Shown here piece by piece: positions 1 to 6,149 of a DNA stretch of 6,149 nt. Origin of the DNA: Bacteroidota bacterium (GTDB lineage: Bacteria; Bacteroidota; Ignavibacteria; Ignavibacteriales; Melioribacteraceae); the NCBI GenBank assembly GCA_021812745.1, contig JAKAMS010000160.1, positions 1 through 6,149 of the forward strand, given 5' to 3'. The notes under the pieces were generated by a model that was not told the origin of the DNA, made no database searches, and saw nothing but the letters and a program-made list of their open reading frames with translations. The position numbers were made by a program, and so were the translations under genes. Position 1 is the first letter of the stretch. Each line of letters begins with the position of its first letter.

Positions 1-982
1 CGCCGCCGGTTAATACAACTCCGGCTTTAATTTTATTTTTGAATCCCGTGTGGCGAAGTTCATTATCAATTATTGAAAACAACTCTTTCATTCTTACACT
101 AATGATCTGAGTAAGAAGTGATAACGGAATTTTTACATTTCCTCTGCCGCCAACACCTTTAATGAAAATATCTTCGTCTCTTACAATTGCATGTTCCGTT
201 GCATAGCCGTGTTCTTTTTTTAACTTCTCCGCATCGGCAGTTACTATACCAAGTGTTTCTCGTATATCATTCGTAACCTGATTGCCTGCAACACCAACTA
301 CTTTTGTATGTTTGATTGATCTGCGGTGAAAGATTGCAATGTCTGTTGTTCCGCCGCCTATGTCTATCAAAAGCACGCCTAAATCTTTTTCATTGTCTTC
401 AAGAACAGCAAAACTTGATGCTATTGGCTGAAGAACGTAATCCTTAACAATATATCCTGCGCGTTCAACAGATTTTTTTATGTTTTGAATTGCCGGTATG
501 GAAGCCAACACAACATGATTAACCGCTTCAAGACGGGAGCCGCACATTCCAATCGGGTCTTCAATTCCGCCTTGATGATCAACAGAATATTCTTCCGGTA
601 TGATATGAAGTATTTGGCGGTCTGAAGGAATTCTAATTGTTTGAACATCTGCGCGCAGTCTGTCTAAATCCTGCTGACTGATTTCTTTTTCCGGATTGCT
701 GATTGTAACATAATTTCTATGACGCAGACTTGTGATATGTTCACCTGCAACACCAACATTAACTTCCTTAACTTGAAGCCCTGCTCTATTCAAAGCTATG
801 CCCATTGCTTCTGTTATTGCTTCTGCGGTTTTAGAAATATTTGCAACTAAGCCGCGGTTCAATCCTTCGGAAGGCGCTACGCCAAATCCAAGAATGTTTA
901 GATTATTATCAACTTGTTCGGCAATTACTGCACAAACTTTTGTAGTGCCAAGATCTAACCCGGCTATAACATTTTTTTTCAT
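1..982 (-). CDS. ftsA: Cell division protein FtsA, actin-like membrane tether for FtsZ (3' end cut by window)
   Basis: FtsA is an actin/Hsp70-fold ATP-binding protein on the cytoplasmic face of the membrane. It anchors FtsZ protofilaments and recruits later divisome proteins. The minus-strand reading frame is open from ATG at 982 through base 2, giving 327 residues without a stop. The translation begins MKKNVIAGLDLGTTKVCAVI, whose LDLGTTK (9-15) is the phosphate-1 motif. The 1C (SHS2-like) domain follows at about residues 84-165, including SDRQILHIIPEEY (120-132). The phosphate-2 motif IDIGGGTTDIA lies at 206-216, and the adenosine motif VVLTGG begins at 322, exactly where the window ends. 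Known FtsA proteins are about 410-420 residues, so roughly 85-95 residues are missing, including the C-terminal membrane-targeting helix. The start ATG overlaps the ftsQ stop by four bases, which supports this start and suggests coupled translation. Identification is very secure; no broken motif is seen. Confidence 0.97.
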   Translation of the reverse strand, partial: MKKNVIAGLDLGTTKVCAVIAEQVDNNLNILGFGVAPSEGLNRGLVANISKTAEAITEAMGIALNRAGLQVKEVNVGVAGEHITSLRHRNYVTISNPEKEISQQDLDRLRADVQTIRIPSDRQILHIIPEEYSVDHQGGIEDPIGMCGSRLEAVNHVVLASIPAIQNIKKSVERAGYIVKDYVLQPIASSFAVLEDNEKDLGVLLIDIGGGTTDIAIFHRRSIKHTKVVGVAGNQVTNDIRETLGIVTADAEKLKKEHGYATEHAIVRDEDIFIKGVGGRGNVKIPLSLLTQIISVRMKELFSIIDNELRHTGFKNKIKAGVVLTGG

Positions 983-1000
983 GATTTCTTATGCCCCTCG
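979..1000 (-). other. ftsQ stop / ftsA start overlap (ATGA) with weak upstream GAGG
   Basis: ATGA at 982-979 carries the ftsA start and the ftsQ stop. Upstream, GAGGGG (999-994) lies within the last ftsQ codons, eleven bases from the ATG, which is long for a Shine-Dalgarno; it may be only the Glu-Gly codons of ftsQ. Coupling to ftsQ translation is the likelier way ftsA is started. Confidence 0.75.
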
Positions 1001-1773
1001 TCTAAATTCTGAACTAACCCGTTAGTCGAGTCTATTATGCCGAGATATACATGCCCGCTGTATCGTAAATCCACATATTCCATGTAATTATTTATTTCTT
1101 TTCCCTTCAGATGCAGCCAGAGATTGTTAAAGTAGATTACTTTTTTAATCTCGTTACCCCGCCCGATTTTGATTGGATAATCTGCCGAGGAGAGATAAAA
1201 CATAATATCACCGCCGTTCTGCAGATCAATTGACGAAAAATCTTTTTCCAATTCCGGATTCAGCAGCCGAACAGTTGAAATAATTTTTGCTGCTGTAACT
1301 ACATCTAAATTCTTTTTCATTGATGAGAGAACCTTAAAACCATTGCCCGTAAAAACATTTGAGATTACCGGGTAATCTATTTTTTTTGTCTCCGGAAGCA
1401 TCGGCAACAATTGTAAATTTTCTGTTAGAATGTACTGACGGCTGCTGTCTAATACTATTGAATCGAAAACTTTTTCCGTAATTCTGATTGAAGCTTGTCC
1501 GCTGCCTTCATATCTGACATCCGCATTTTCAACGTAAGGATGTTTTTCAATTCTGTCTTTTATGAATTGAAGCGTCAGATTTCCATAACTATTTTTATCA
1601 AGCAAGTTGGCAAAACTCAGATATTGTTCTTTTGAAAGATGAGCATTCCCTTCCAGCGAAATAGAACTGATCTTGTTTTCAGAACCGGGTTTCAGCCCGA
1701 TTGACAAGTAGATCATCACACCAATCACTAAGATCAAAAAAGTAACGCTTAATATTTTTGCCAATTTAGTCAT
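979..1773 (-). CDS. ftsQ: Cell division protein FtsQ (POTRA-domain divisome scaffold)
   Basis: FtsQ is a bitopic inner-membrane protein that links early and late divisome proteins through FtsB/FtsL-type partners. From ATG at 1773 it has 264 residues: a short basic cytoplasmic start (MTKLAK), one membrane segment at about 5-26, a POTRA-like domain at about 36-102 (starts ISSISLEGNAHLS; contains HPYVENADVRYEG and IRITEK), then the beta-rich FtsQ domain to the end. The family hallmark near the C terminus is YVDLRYSGHVYLGI (233-246). FtsQ diverges fast, so the call rests on architecture, this motif and position between murC and ftsA. The length is normal for the Bacteroidota-type family. The frame also permits a TTG start at 1776, directly after the murC stop, adding one residue; I prefer the ATG. 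The stop TGA overlaps the ftsA ATG. Confidence 0.92.
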   Translation of the reverse strand: MTKLAKILSVTFLILVIGVMIYLSIGLKPGSENKISSISLEGNAHLSKEQYLSFANLLDKNSYGNLTLQFIKDRIEKHPYVENADVRYEGSGQASIRITEKVFDSIVLDSSRQYILTENLQLLPMLPETKKIDYPVISNVFTGNGFKVLSSMKKNLDVVTAAKIISTVRLLNPELEKDFSSIDLQNGGDIMFYLSSADYPIKIGRGNEIKKVIYFNNLWLHLKGKEINNYMEYVDLRYSGHVYLGIIDSTNGLVQNLDEGHKKS

Positions 1774-1779
1774 CAATTA
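1771..1779 (-). other. murC stop / ftsQ start junction (TAA TTG ATG)
   Basis: The minus strand reads TAATTGATG: the murC stop, an in-frame TTG, then ATG. ftsQ is assigned to the ATG at 1773, three bases after the stop. The upstream region, which is murC coding sequence, is A-rich (AAAGAAAAAA) without a GGAGG-like core, as is common in Bacteroidota-type starts. Confidence 0.75.
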
Positions 1780-3159
1780 TTTTTTCTTTGTTTTCAAAAA
1801 TTCAGCAAATTTTTCACCGTACTTCCATATATCACCGGCACCGAGTGTAATAATTATATCTCCCTTTTGATAAATTTTTTGCAGCAGTTCCGGTATTTTA
1901 GTTTTGTCCGGTTCGTAATAAACATTCTTATGTCCGAACTGCTTTGCAGTATTTGAAATCAATTCGCCTGTAATTCCTTCAACCGGTTTTTCGCGTGCGG
2001 GATAAACATCCGTGCAGATAAAAATATCAGAATTCAAAAACGATCTGCCGAACTCAGCGTAAAAATCTTTTGTGCGTGAGAATAGATGCGGCTGAAATAC
2101 AGCGACTAATCTTCTGTTCCATCCTCTGCGAATTCCATCAAGCGTAACATTTATTTCTGTCGGATGATGACCGTAATCGTCAATCACCATTACATCATTA
2201 TCATATTTGGTTTCAAAGCGGCGGTACACACCAGTAAATTTTTCAAGCGCTTGTTTAATTACATTAAACTCAACGCCCATCTCTTTAGCAATTGTAACAG
2301 CTACAAGAGAGTTTTTAATGTTATGTATTCCCGGAATATTGATCCGGATTTTCCCAAGATCCTTACCGAGATAAATCACATTGAACTCAGAATGTTTTTC
2401 CGAATGCGTAATATTTGCCGCGCGTATATCTGCTTGGGGCGTAATTCCGTATGTAAAAATTTTCTTATTGATCTGCGGGATAATATCTTGAAGAGCCGGT
2501 TCATCCAGACACAAGACAACAAAACCGAAGAAAGGAACTTTGTTCGCAAATTCAACGAATGCTGTTTTTATATCAGCCAGATCTTTATATGTATCTAGGT
2601 GTTCGCGTTCAAGAGTTGTTAAAGCTGCAATCACAGGTGTCAATTTCAGAAATGTTCTGTCAAACTCATCGGCTTCAACAACTATATAATCACTTTTGCC
2701 AAGCCGTGCATTCGTTCCGCCGAGTCCGCTTAATTTTCCGCCAACAATAATTGTAGGGTCAATTCCGGCTTCTGTTAAAACCAAACCGACCATCGAAGTC
2801 GTTGTTGTTTTTCCATGAGTACCGGCAATTCCAATTCCATATTTCATTCTCATACATTCGGCGAGCATTTCGGAACGTTTTATCACCGGAATTTTTCTTG
2901 CTACTGCTTCTTTCACTTCAGGATTCTCTAGAACAACTGCCGATGAATAAACTAAAACATCCGCATCTTTCAAATTTTCCGGTGAATGTCCTTCATAAAT
3001 TTTAATTCCAAGACTTTCTAGGCGGTCTGTAACTTCAGACTTTGCAAGGTCTGAACCAGAAATATGAAATCCTTGACTAAGCAAAATTTCTGCTATGCCG
3101 CTCATACCAATTCCGCCAATTCCAACAAAGTGAATATTTTTAATTGTGTTCATCATCAT
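1777..3159 (-). CDS. murC: UDP-N-acetylmuramate--L-alanine ligase MurC
   Basis: MurC is the cytoplasmic ATP-dependent ligase that joins L-alanine to UDP-MurNAc, the first step of the peptide stem. The protein is 460 residues, a normal full length. The N-terminal Rossmann UDP-binding domain shows GIGGIGMSG (13-21). The central ATPase domain has the P-loop GTHGKTTTT (113-121, Lys117), EADEFD (162-167) and TTLEREHLDTY (181-191). The HN pair is at 279-280. The C-terminal ligase domain has YRRFE (312-316), DDYGHHPTEI (327-336), FQPHLFSRT (355-363) and LGAGDIW (439-445). The DDYGHHP and FQPHLFSRT motifs separate MurC from MurD, MurE and MurF; the Mpl ligase is the nearest alternative, but position next to murG and ftsQ favours MurC. 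All catalytic motifs are intact. It starts ten bases after murG at three tandem ATG codons. Confidence 0.97.
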   Translation of the reverse strand: MMMNTIKNIHFVGIGGIGMSGIAEILLSQGFHISGSDLAKSEVTDRLESLGIKIYEGHSPENLKDADVLVYSSAVVLENPEVKEAVARKIPVIKRSEMLAECMRMKYGIGIAGTHGKTTTTSMVGLVLTEAGIDPTIIVGGKLSGLGGTNARLGKSDYIVVEADEFDRTFLKLTPVIAALTTLEREHLDTYKDLADIKTAFVEFANKVPFFGFVVLCLDEPALQDIIPQINKKIFTYGITPQADIRAANITHSEKHSEFNVIYLGKDLGKIRINIPGIHNIKNSLVAVTIAKEMGVEFNVIKQALEKFTGVYRRFETKYDNDVMVIDDYGHHPTEINVTLDGIRRGWNRRLVAVFQPHLFSRTKDFYAEFGRSFLNSDIFICTDVYPAREKPVEGITGELISNTAKQFGHKNVYYEPDKTKIPELLQKIYQKGDIIITLGAGDIWKYGEKFAEFLKTKKK

Positions 3160-3169
3160 GGCTGTATCT
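3151..3169 (-). other. murG-murC spacer and triple ATG start of murC
   Basis: After the murG stop TAG (3172-3170) there are ten bases (AGATACAGCC), then ATGATGATG. The only purine-rich stretch is AGAGA, spanning the murG stop, a weak ribosome binding site candidate about seven bases before the first ATG. This spacing favours the first ATG (3159), though starts at 3156 or 3153 remain possible. Confidence 0.7.
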
Positions 3170-4273
3170 CTAAATTTTTTCCGCTAAGCTAATTGCATTT
3201 TCTGCTATTGTTCTTGCGGCAAGCGGTTTTGCAAAAGCCGAAATATTTTTTTTCATAATTTCATGACGCGATACGTTTAGTACCATTTCATTTATAACCG
3301 GTAGTAACTCATCTGTTAAATTTTTGTCTTCTATAAGTTCAGCTGCATTCGCAACTTTTAAAGCTTTAGCGTTTTTGTATTGATGATTCGCCGCAACATT
3401 TTCCGATGGAACAAAAATTACAGGCAATGCCAAAAAAGCTACTTCAGCAATTGTTGTTGCGCCGGAACGGGCAAGAACAACATCACATGCGGAATAAGCA
3501 GTTGACATATCGCTAATGAACGGAAATATTTTCACGGATTTATTTTCAAGGTTTTTATAATGCATATAATAAAATTGTCCGGTCTGCCAAATTATTTGAA
3601 TTCCGCTTTCGACCATCTTTTCTAAGTTTGCAGCAACCGCTTGATTAATTGAACTTGCGCCGCCGCTTCCGCCTATCACTAATAAAACTTTTTTTAACGG
3701 ATCAAGTCCAAAACTTTTTACCGCTTCTGCTTTATCTCCAAGTTTTAGATTAATTCTTATCGGGTTGCCGCTTAATTTTAATTTCGATTCATCTCTGAAA
3801 TATTTTTTCGATTCCTCAAACGTTATATGAATTTCGTGAGCTTTTTTTTCAAGCATTCTATTTGTAACGCCGGGATAACTGTTCTGCTCAAGTAAAATCA
3901 CTTTTGCGCCGATTACCGATGCCGACCAAATAACCGGTCCGGACACATAAGCGCCGCTGCCAACGGCAACGCGCGGCTTGAAACTGAAATTGATTAACAG
4001 AGATTGAATCATCGAGACAAAGAGTTTAAATGGAAACAGTAAATTGCTCAAAGTTAATTTTCTTGAAAAACCGCTAACCCAAATTGCCTTGAAATTAAAA
4101 CCATATTCAGGAACAACTCTTTCCTCAATTTTATTTTTCGCGCCGACAAACAAAATTTCGGATTCCGGTTTCAACAGACGGATTTGTTGAGCAACCGCAA
4201 GCGCGGGATACAAATGTCCTCCCGTTCCGCCGCCGGCAAAAACAAACCGATATGGAGTTTTATTCTTCATCAT
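3170..4273 (-). CDS. murG: MurG, UDP-GlcNAc:lipid I N-acetylglucosaminyltransferase
   Basis: MurG is a GT28 family, GT-B fold peripheral membrane enzyme that transfers GlcNAc from UDP-GlcNAc to lipid I, making lipid II on the inner membrane face. The protein has 367 residues, a usual length. The N-terminal acceptor domain has the glycine-rich loop GGGTGGHLYPALAVA (14-28), GSGAYVSGP (105-113) and LLEQNSYPGVTNRML (127-141). LSGNPIR (167-173) marks the domain linker. The C-terminal donor domain has VIGGSGGASSINQAV (199-213), RSGATTIAE (269-277) and PSENVAANHQYKNA (289-302), covering the UDP-GlcNAc-binding residues. GSGAY and GGSGGA differ slightly from the commoner GFGGY/GVGGY and GGSQGA/GGSLGA, but keep the glycines that matter for the loops except the second G of the first motif. 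The first ATG (4273) overlaps the ftsW stop; a second in-frame ATG follows directly at 4270. Confidence 0.97.
   Translation of the reverse strand: MMKNKTPYRFVFAGGGTGGHLYPALAVAQQIRLLKPESEILFVGAKNKIEERVVPEYGFNFKAIWVSGFSRKLTLSNLLFPFKLFVSMIQSLLINFSFKPRVAVGSGAYVSGPVIWSASVIGAKVILLEQNSYPGVTNRMLEKKAHEIHITFEESKKYFRDESKLKLSGNPIRINLKLGDKAEAVKSFGLDPLKKVLLVIGGSGGASSINQAVAANLEKMVESGIQIIWQTGQFYYMHYKNLENKSVKIFPFISDMSTAYSACDVVLARSGATTIAEVAFLALPVIFVPSENVAANHQYKNAKALKVANAAELIEDKNLTDELLPVINEMVLNVSRHEIMKKNISAFAKPLAARTIAENAISLAEKI
4268..4273 (-). other. ftsW stop / murG start overlap with two tandem ATGs
   Basis: The minus strand reads GGTATGATGAAG. The ftsW stop TGA (4272-4270) lies inside ATGATG, so the first murG ATG (4273) gives a four-base overlap and the second (4270) a one-base overlap. 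Only CAGGT next to the first ATG resembles a weak ribosome binding site, and it would be better spaced for the second ATG. The sequence does not decide between them; the proteins differ by one Met. Confidence 0.8.
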
Positions 4274-5379
4274 ACCTGAGCAATTTTTAATTCTGTTGTT
4301 TTAACCGTTTGCCTTCCAACGTTTACTATAATTCCAATTGATACTGCAAAAAGTATAATTGATGTACCGCCAAAACTTATGAACGGCAGTGTAATTCCTG
4401 TTGTGGGAATTAATCCCGTTACAACACAAGCATTGATAAAAGCGCTAACGATAATATTGAAACCAAGACCCAGTACTAGTAACTGTCCGAATTTATCTTG
4501 CGCTTTTTTCGCAATCACCAGACAAGTAAAAAATAAGAGCAAGAATAAAACAAGGATTGTTACAGTTCCGATAAAGCCCAATTCTTCTCCTAGAATTGAG
4601 AAGATAAAATCGCCGTAAGATTCGGGAAGGAAGAGATCGCTCTGTCTGCTATGTCCAAGCCCGATTCCAAGAATTCCTCCGCTTCCAAGCGCAATCTTTG
4701 CCTGCTTAACTTGAATATTAATGTCGCCGCCGTTAATCAAACTTTGAATGAACGTGATTACTCTTTCGCGTGAATGCTTGAATATCATTATTACAAGGCC
4801 TACAACTGCCATTGATGGAACTACAACAGCGGCAATGTGCTTAACGCGCGCTCCCGCGGCAAAGATAATTGCAAATGAAGTCATCGCTATTATCAAGCTT
4901 GTACTCACGTTCGGCTGAATAAGTACAAGTCCGCTTACAATTGCTATAGATATCAGCGGGAAGACAAAACCTTTTTTGAAATCAAAAAGATCATCGCCCA
5001 TTTTTTCCAGCATGTATGCCAGATGCATAATCAAAATTACTTTTGCCGCTTCAGACGGCTGGAACTGGAAGAATCCAAGATCTATCCAGCGGGAAGCACC
5101 TTTAACTTTAGGCGCAAATAAAAATGTTAGCACAAGAACAGTAATAATCAAAAACAAAAGTTTTTTTGTGTGCGCCCTATATTTATCGTAAGGAATGTAT
5201 GCGCAAATTATCATTGCAATAAATGCGGCAACTACTTTCCACAAATGACTTTTAAATAAAAAGTAGAGACTGTTAAATTTTGATAAACTGTATGTTCCGC
5301 TTGCGGTTAAAACCAAAATGGCACCGAGAGCTATCATACCAACAACCAGAACTATCAATATTTTTACAAGCGTATTCAT
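4270..5379 (-). CDS. ftsW: FtsW, SEDS-family septal peptidoglycan glycosyltransferase
   Basis: FtsW is a polytopic SEDS protein that polymerises lipid II into septal glycan strands together with its class B PBP partner (FtsI). The protein has 369 residues and about ten hydrophobic segments (roughly 5-27, 45-63, 72-89, 105-124, 137-156, 158-176, 181-200, 265-291, 299-321, 328-353). SEDS motifs are clear: KGASRWIDLG (93-102) with QPSE (107-110), QPNVSTS (155-161), ALGSGGILGIGLGHS (230-244), LPESYGDFIFSILGEELG (251-268) and GLIPTTGITLPFISFGGTS (322-340). Asp257 in GDFIF aligns with the catalytic Asp of the usual HTDFIF motif. RodA has the same fold and motifs; the location between murD and murG makes FtsW much more likely. 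The start ATG shares one base with the murD stop (TAATG), with no Shine-Dalgarno upstream, suggesting coupled translation. Confidence 0.96.
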   Translation of the reverse strand: MNTLVKILIVLVVGMIALGAILVLTASGTYSLSKFNSLYFLFKSHLWKVVAAFIAMIICAYIPYDKYRAHTKKLLFLIITVLVLTFLFAPKVKGASRWIDLGFFQFQPSEAAKVILIMHLAYMLEKMGDDLFDFKKGFVFPLISIAIVSGLVLIQPNVSTSLIIAMTSFAIIFAAGARVKHIAAVVVPSMAVVGLVIMIFKHSRERVITFIQSLINGGDINIQVKQAKIALGSGGILGIGLGHSRQSDLFLPESYGDFIFSILGEELGFIGTVTILVLFLLLFFTCLVIAKKAQDKFGQLLVLGLGFNIIVSAFINACVVTGLIPTTGITLPFISFGGTSIILFAVSIGIIVNVGRQTVKTTELKIAQV

Positions 5380-5381
5380 TA
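5377..5381 (-). other. murD stop / ftsW start overlap (TAATG)
   Basis: On the minus strand TAATG holds the TAA of murD (5381-5379) and the ATG of ftsW (5379-5377), sharing one base. The sequence just upstream (AAATTGGTCTA) has no purine-rich Shine-Dalgarno match. Termination-reinitiation coupling is inferred from this arrangement. Confidence 0.85.
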
Positions 5382-6149
5382 GACCAATTTGTTTACAATG
5401 TTCTTAAAAACTTTTCCGCGGTGTTCATAGTTATCAAACATGTCAAAACTTGCGCATGCCGGCGAAAGAAGCAGAACAGAACCTTCAACAGCTTCTCTTC
5501 TTGCGCCTTCCAATACGTCTTCGAGTGAATCTTTCTTTTCCGTTTCAACTATTGGATGGAAATAGTCATAAACTTTTTGCGCTGAAACACCGATTGCATA
5601 AATTTTCCTAACATGTTTTAGGACTAAATCCCGGATATCATCGTAGTTGTTGCCTTTATCTTTTCCGCCAAGAATTAAGTAGATCGGTTTTGAAAAACTT
5701 TTAAGGGCGACAATAACAGAATCAACATTCGTAGCTTTTGAATCGTTATAATATTCAACACCGTTAAGTTCGCGTACAAATTCTATTCTGTGCTCAACAC
5801 CTTTGAACGAAGAGAAAGCACTTCTGATTTTATCATTCGGAACATTCAATAATTTTGCAACCGCTAATACAGCAAGAGCATTTGCTATGTTGTGTTCACC
5901 TTTGATAAAAAGGTCGGAAGCCGAACAAACTTCTGTAACTTTTCCGGAGAAGGAAAAGAAGATCTTGCCTTCCTTATAAAAAGCGCCGGCTGGAATTTCG
6001 CTTTTCAAAGAGAAGGCAAGTTTCTGAACTTTATGATTATCTAATTTTATTTTGATAATTGGATCATCTTCATTGAAAATGAAAAAATCATCTTCATTTT
6101 GATTTTTTGCTACTAACATTTTAGCGGCAATGTATTCATCATAATTATT
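5379..6149 (-). CDS. murD: UDP-N-acetylmuramoyl-L-alanine--D-glutamate ligase MurD (5' end cut by window)
   Basis: MurD is the cytoplasmic ATP-dependent ligase that adds D-glutamate to UDP-MurNAc-L-Ala. The reading frame is open to the window edge at 6149, giving the last 256 residues of a protein usually about 450 long. The ATG at 6119 is internal: the ten codons before it encode NNYDEYIAAK, which matches the conserved Y-x-x-x-K stretch of the central domain upstream of KNQNEDDFFIFN. Numbering from the window edge, HNIANALAV (86-94) is the conserved HN motif, followed by GVEHRIEFV (117-125), YNDSKATN (134-141), LGGKDKG (160-166) and LLSPACASFDMFDNYEHRG (227-245), all hallmarks of the MurD C-terminal ligase domain. 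The missing part holds the UDP-binding domain and the ATP P-loop. Nothing in the visible part looks damaged. Confidence 0.96.
   Translation of the reverse strand, partial: NNYDEYIAAKMLVAKNQNEDDFFIFNEDDPIIKIKLDNHKVQKLAFSLKSEIPAGAFYKEGKIFFSFSGKVTEVCSASDLFIKGEHNIANALAVLAVAKLLNVPNDKIRSAFSSFKGVEHRIEFVRELNGVEYYNDSKATNVDSVIVALKSFSKPIYLILGGKDKGNNYDDIRDLVLKHVRKIYAIGVSAQKVYDYFHPIVETEKKDSLEDVLEGARREAVEGSVLLLSPACASFDMFDNYEHRGKVFKNIVNKLV

Noticed and set aside
972..979. Run of eight A (minus strand) just after the ftsA start codon, as a possible slippage site
   Set aside because: It encodes Lys-Lys plus part of Asn in a frame that continues intact for over 300 residues. Short A runs are common in AT-rich genomes and nothing shows a programmed frameshift.
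798..1025. Plus-strand open frame of 75 codons opposite ftsA/ftsQ
   Set aside because: Antisense to the conserved ftsA N terminus with no recognisable motif or ribosome binding site; a chance frame. The same holds for the other short plus-strand frames opposite murC, ftsW and murD.
2164..2598. Plus-strand open frame of 144 codons opposite murC
   Set aside because: It lies entirely antisense to a well-conserved murC reading frame, has an unnatural Cys/Asn/Ile/Arg-rich composition and no recognisable domain. It is a shadow of the real gene.
6117..6119. ATG at 6119 as the start of murD
   Set aside because: The frame stays open upstream to the window edge and encodes residues typical of the MurD central domain, and a start here would remove the ATP-binding and UDP-binding domains. 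The gene is simply cut by the window.
1..6149. Internal promoters, terminators, RNA genes, mobile elements, CRISPR or an inserted novel system
   Set aside because: Coding sequence fills essentially the whole window with at most ten bases between genes, and no hairpin plus T-run, repeat array or foreign gene was seen by eye. Promoters inside coding sequence cannot be excluded without transcript data.

Overview
The window is a single block of the division and cell wall (dcw) gene cluster, with every gene on the minus strand. In transcription order (high to low coordinates) it reads murD (5' part missing), ftsW, murG, murC, ftsQ, ftsA (3' part missing). All six were identified from family motifs visible in the translations. 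Both end genes run off the window: murD enters at base 6149 with no start codon in view, and ftsA leaves at base 1 with no stop.

The layout is extremely tight. murD/ftsW share one base (TAATG), ftsW/murG overlap by four (ATGA), murG/murC are ten bases apart, murC/ftsQ are three bases apart (or directly abutting if a TTG start is used), and ftsQ/ftsA overlap by four (ATGA). No gap could hold another gene, and I see no internal promoter, terminator, RNA gene, repeat, mobile element or CRISPR array. The six genes are most likely co-transcribed from a promoter upstream of the window, with translational coupling at the overlaps.

Together the genes run from precursor synthesis to septum building. 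MurC and MurD add L-Ala and then D-Glu to UDP-MurNAc in the cytoplasm. MurG makes lipid II at the inner face of the membrane. FtsW polymerises lipid II at the septum. FtsQ is a membrane-anchored divisome scaffold, and FtsA links FtsZ filaments to the membrane. ftsZ would be expected just beyond base 1, and mraY/murE beyond base 6149.

The host is a Gram-negative-type bacterium with AT-rich DNA. The order murD-ftsW-murG-murC-ftsQ-ftsA without murB or ddl between murC and ftsQ, together with A-rich start regions lacking good Shine-Dalgarno sequences, fits the Bacteroidota/Chlorobi/Ignavibacteria group. Ignavibacteria or a close relative is my best guess, from sequence feel only. I found no sign of a previously undescribed system; the findings are small points about gene order, start sites and motif variants.
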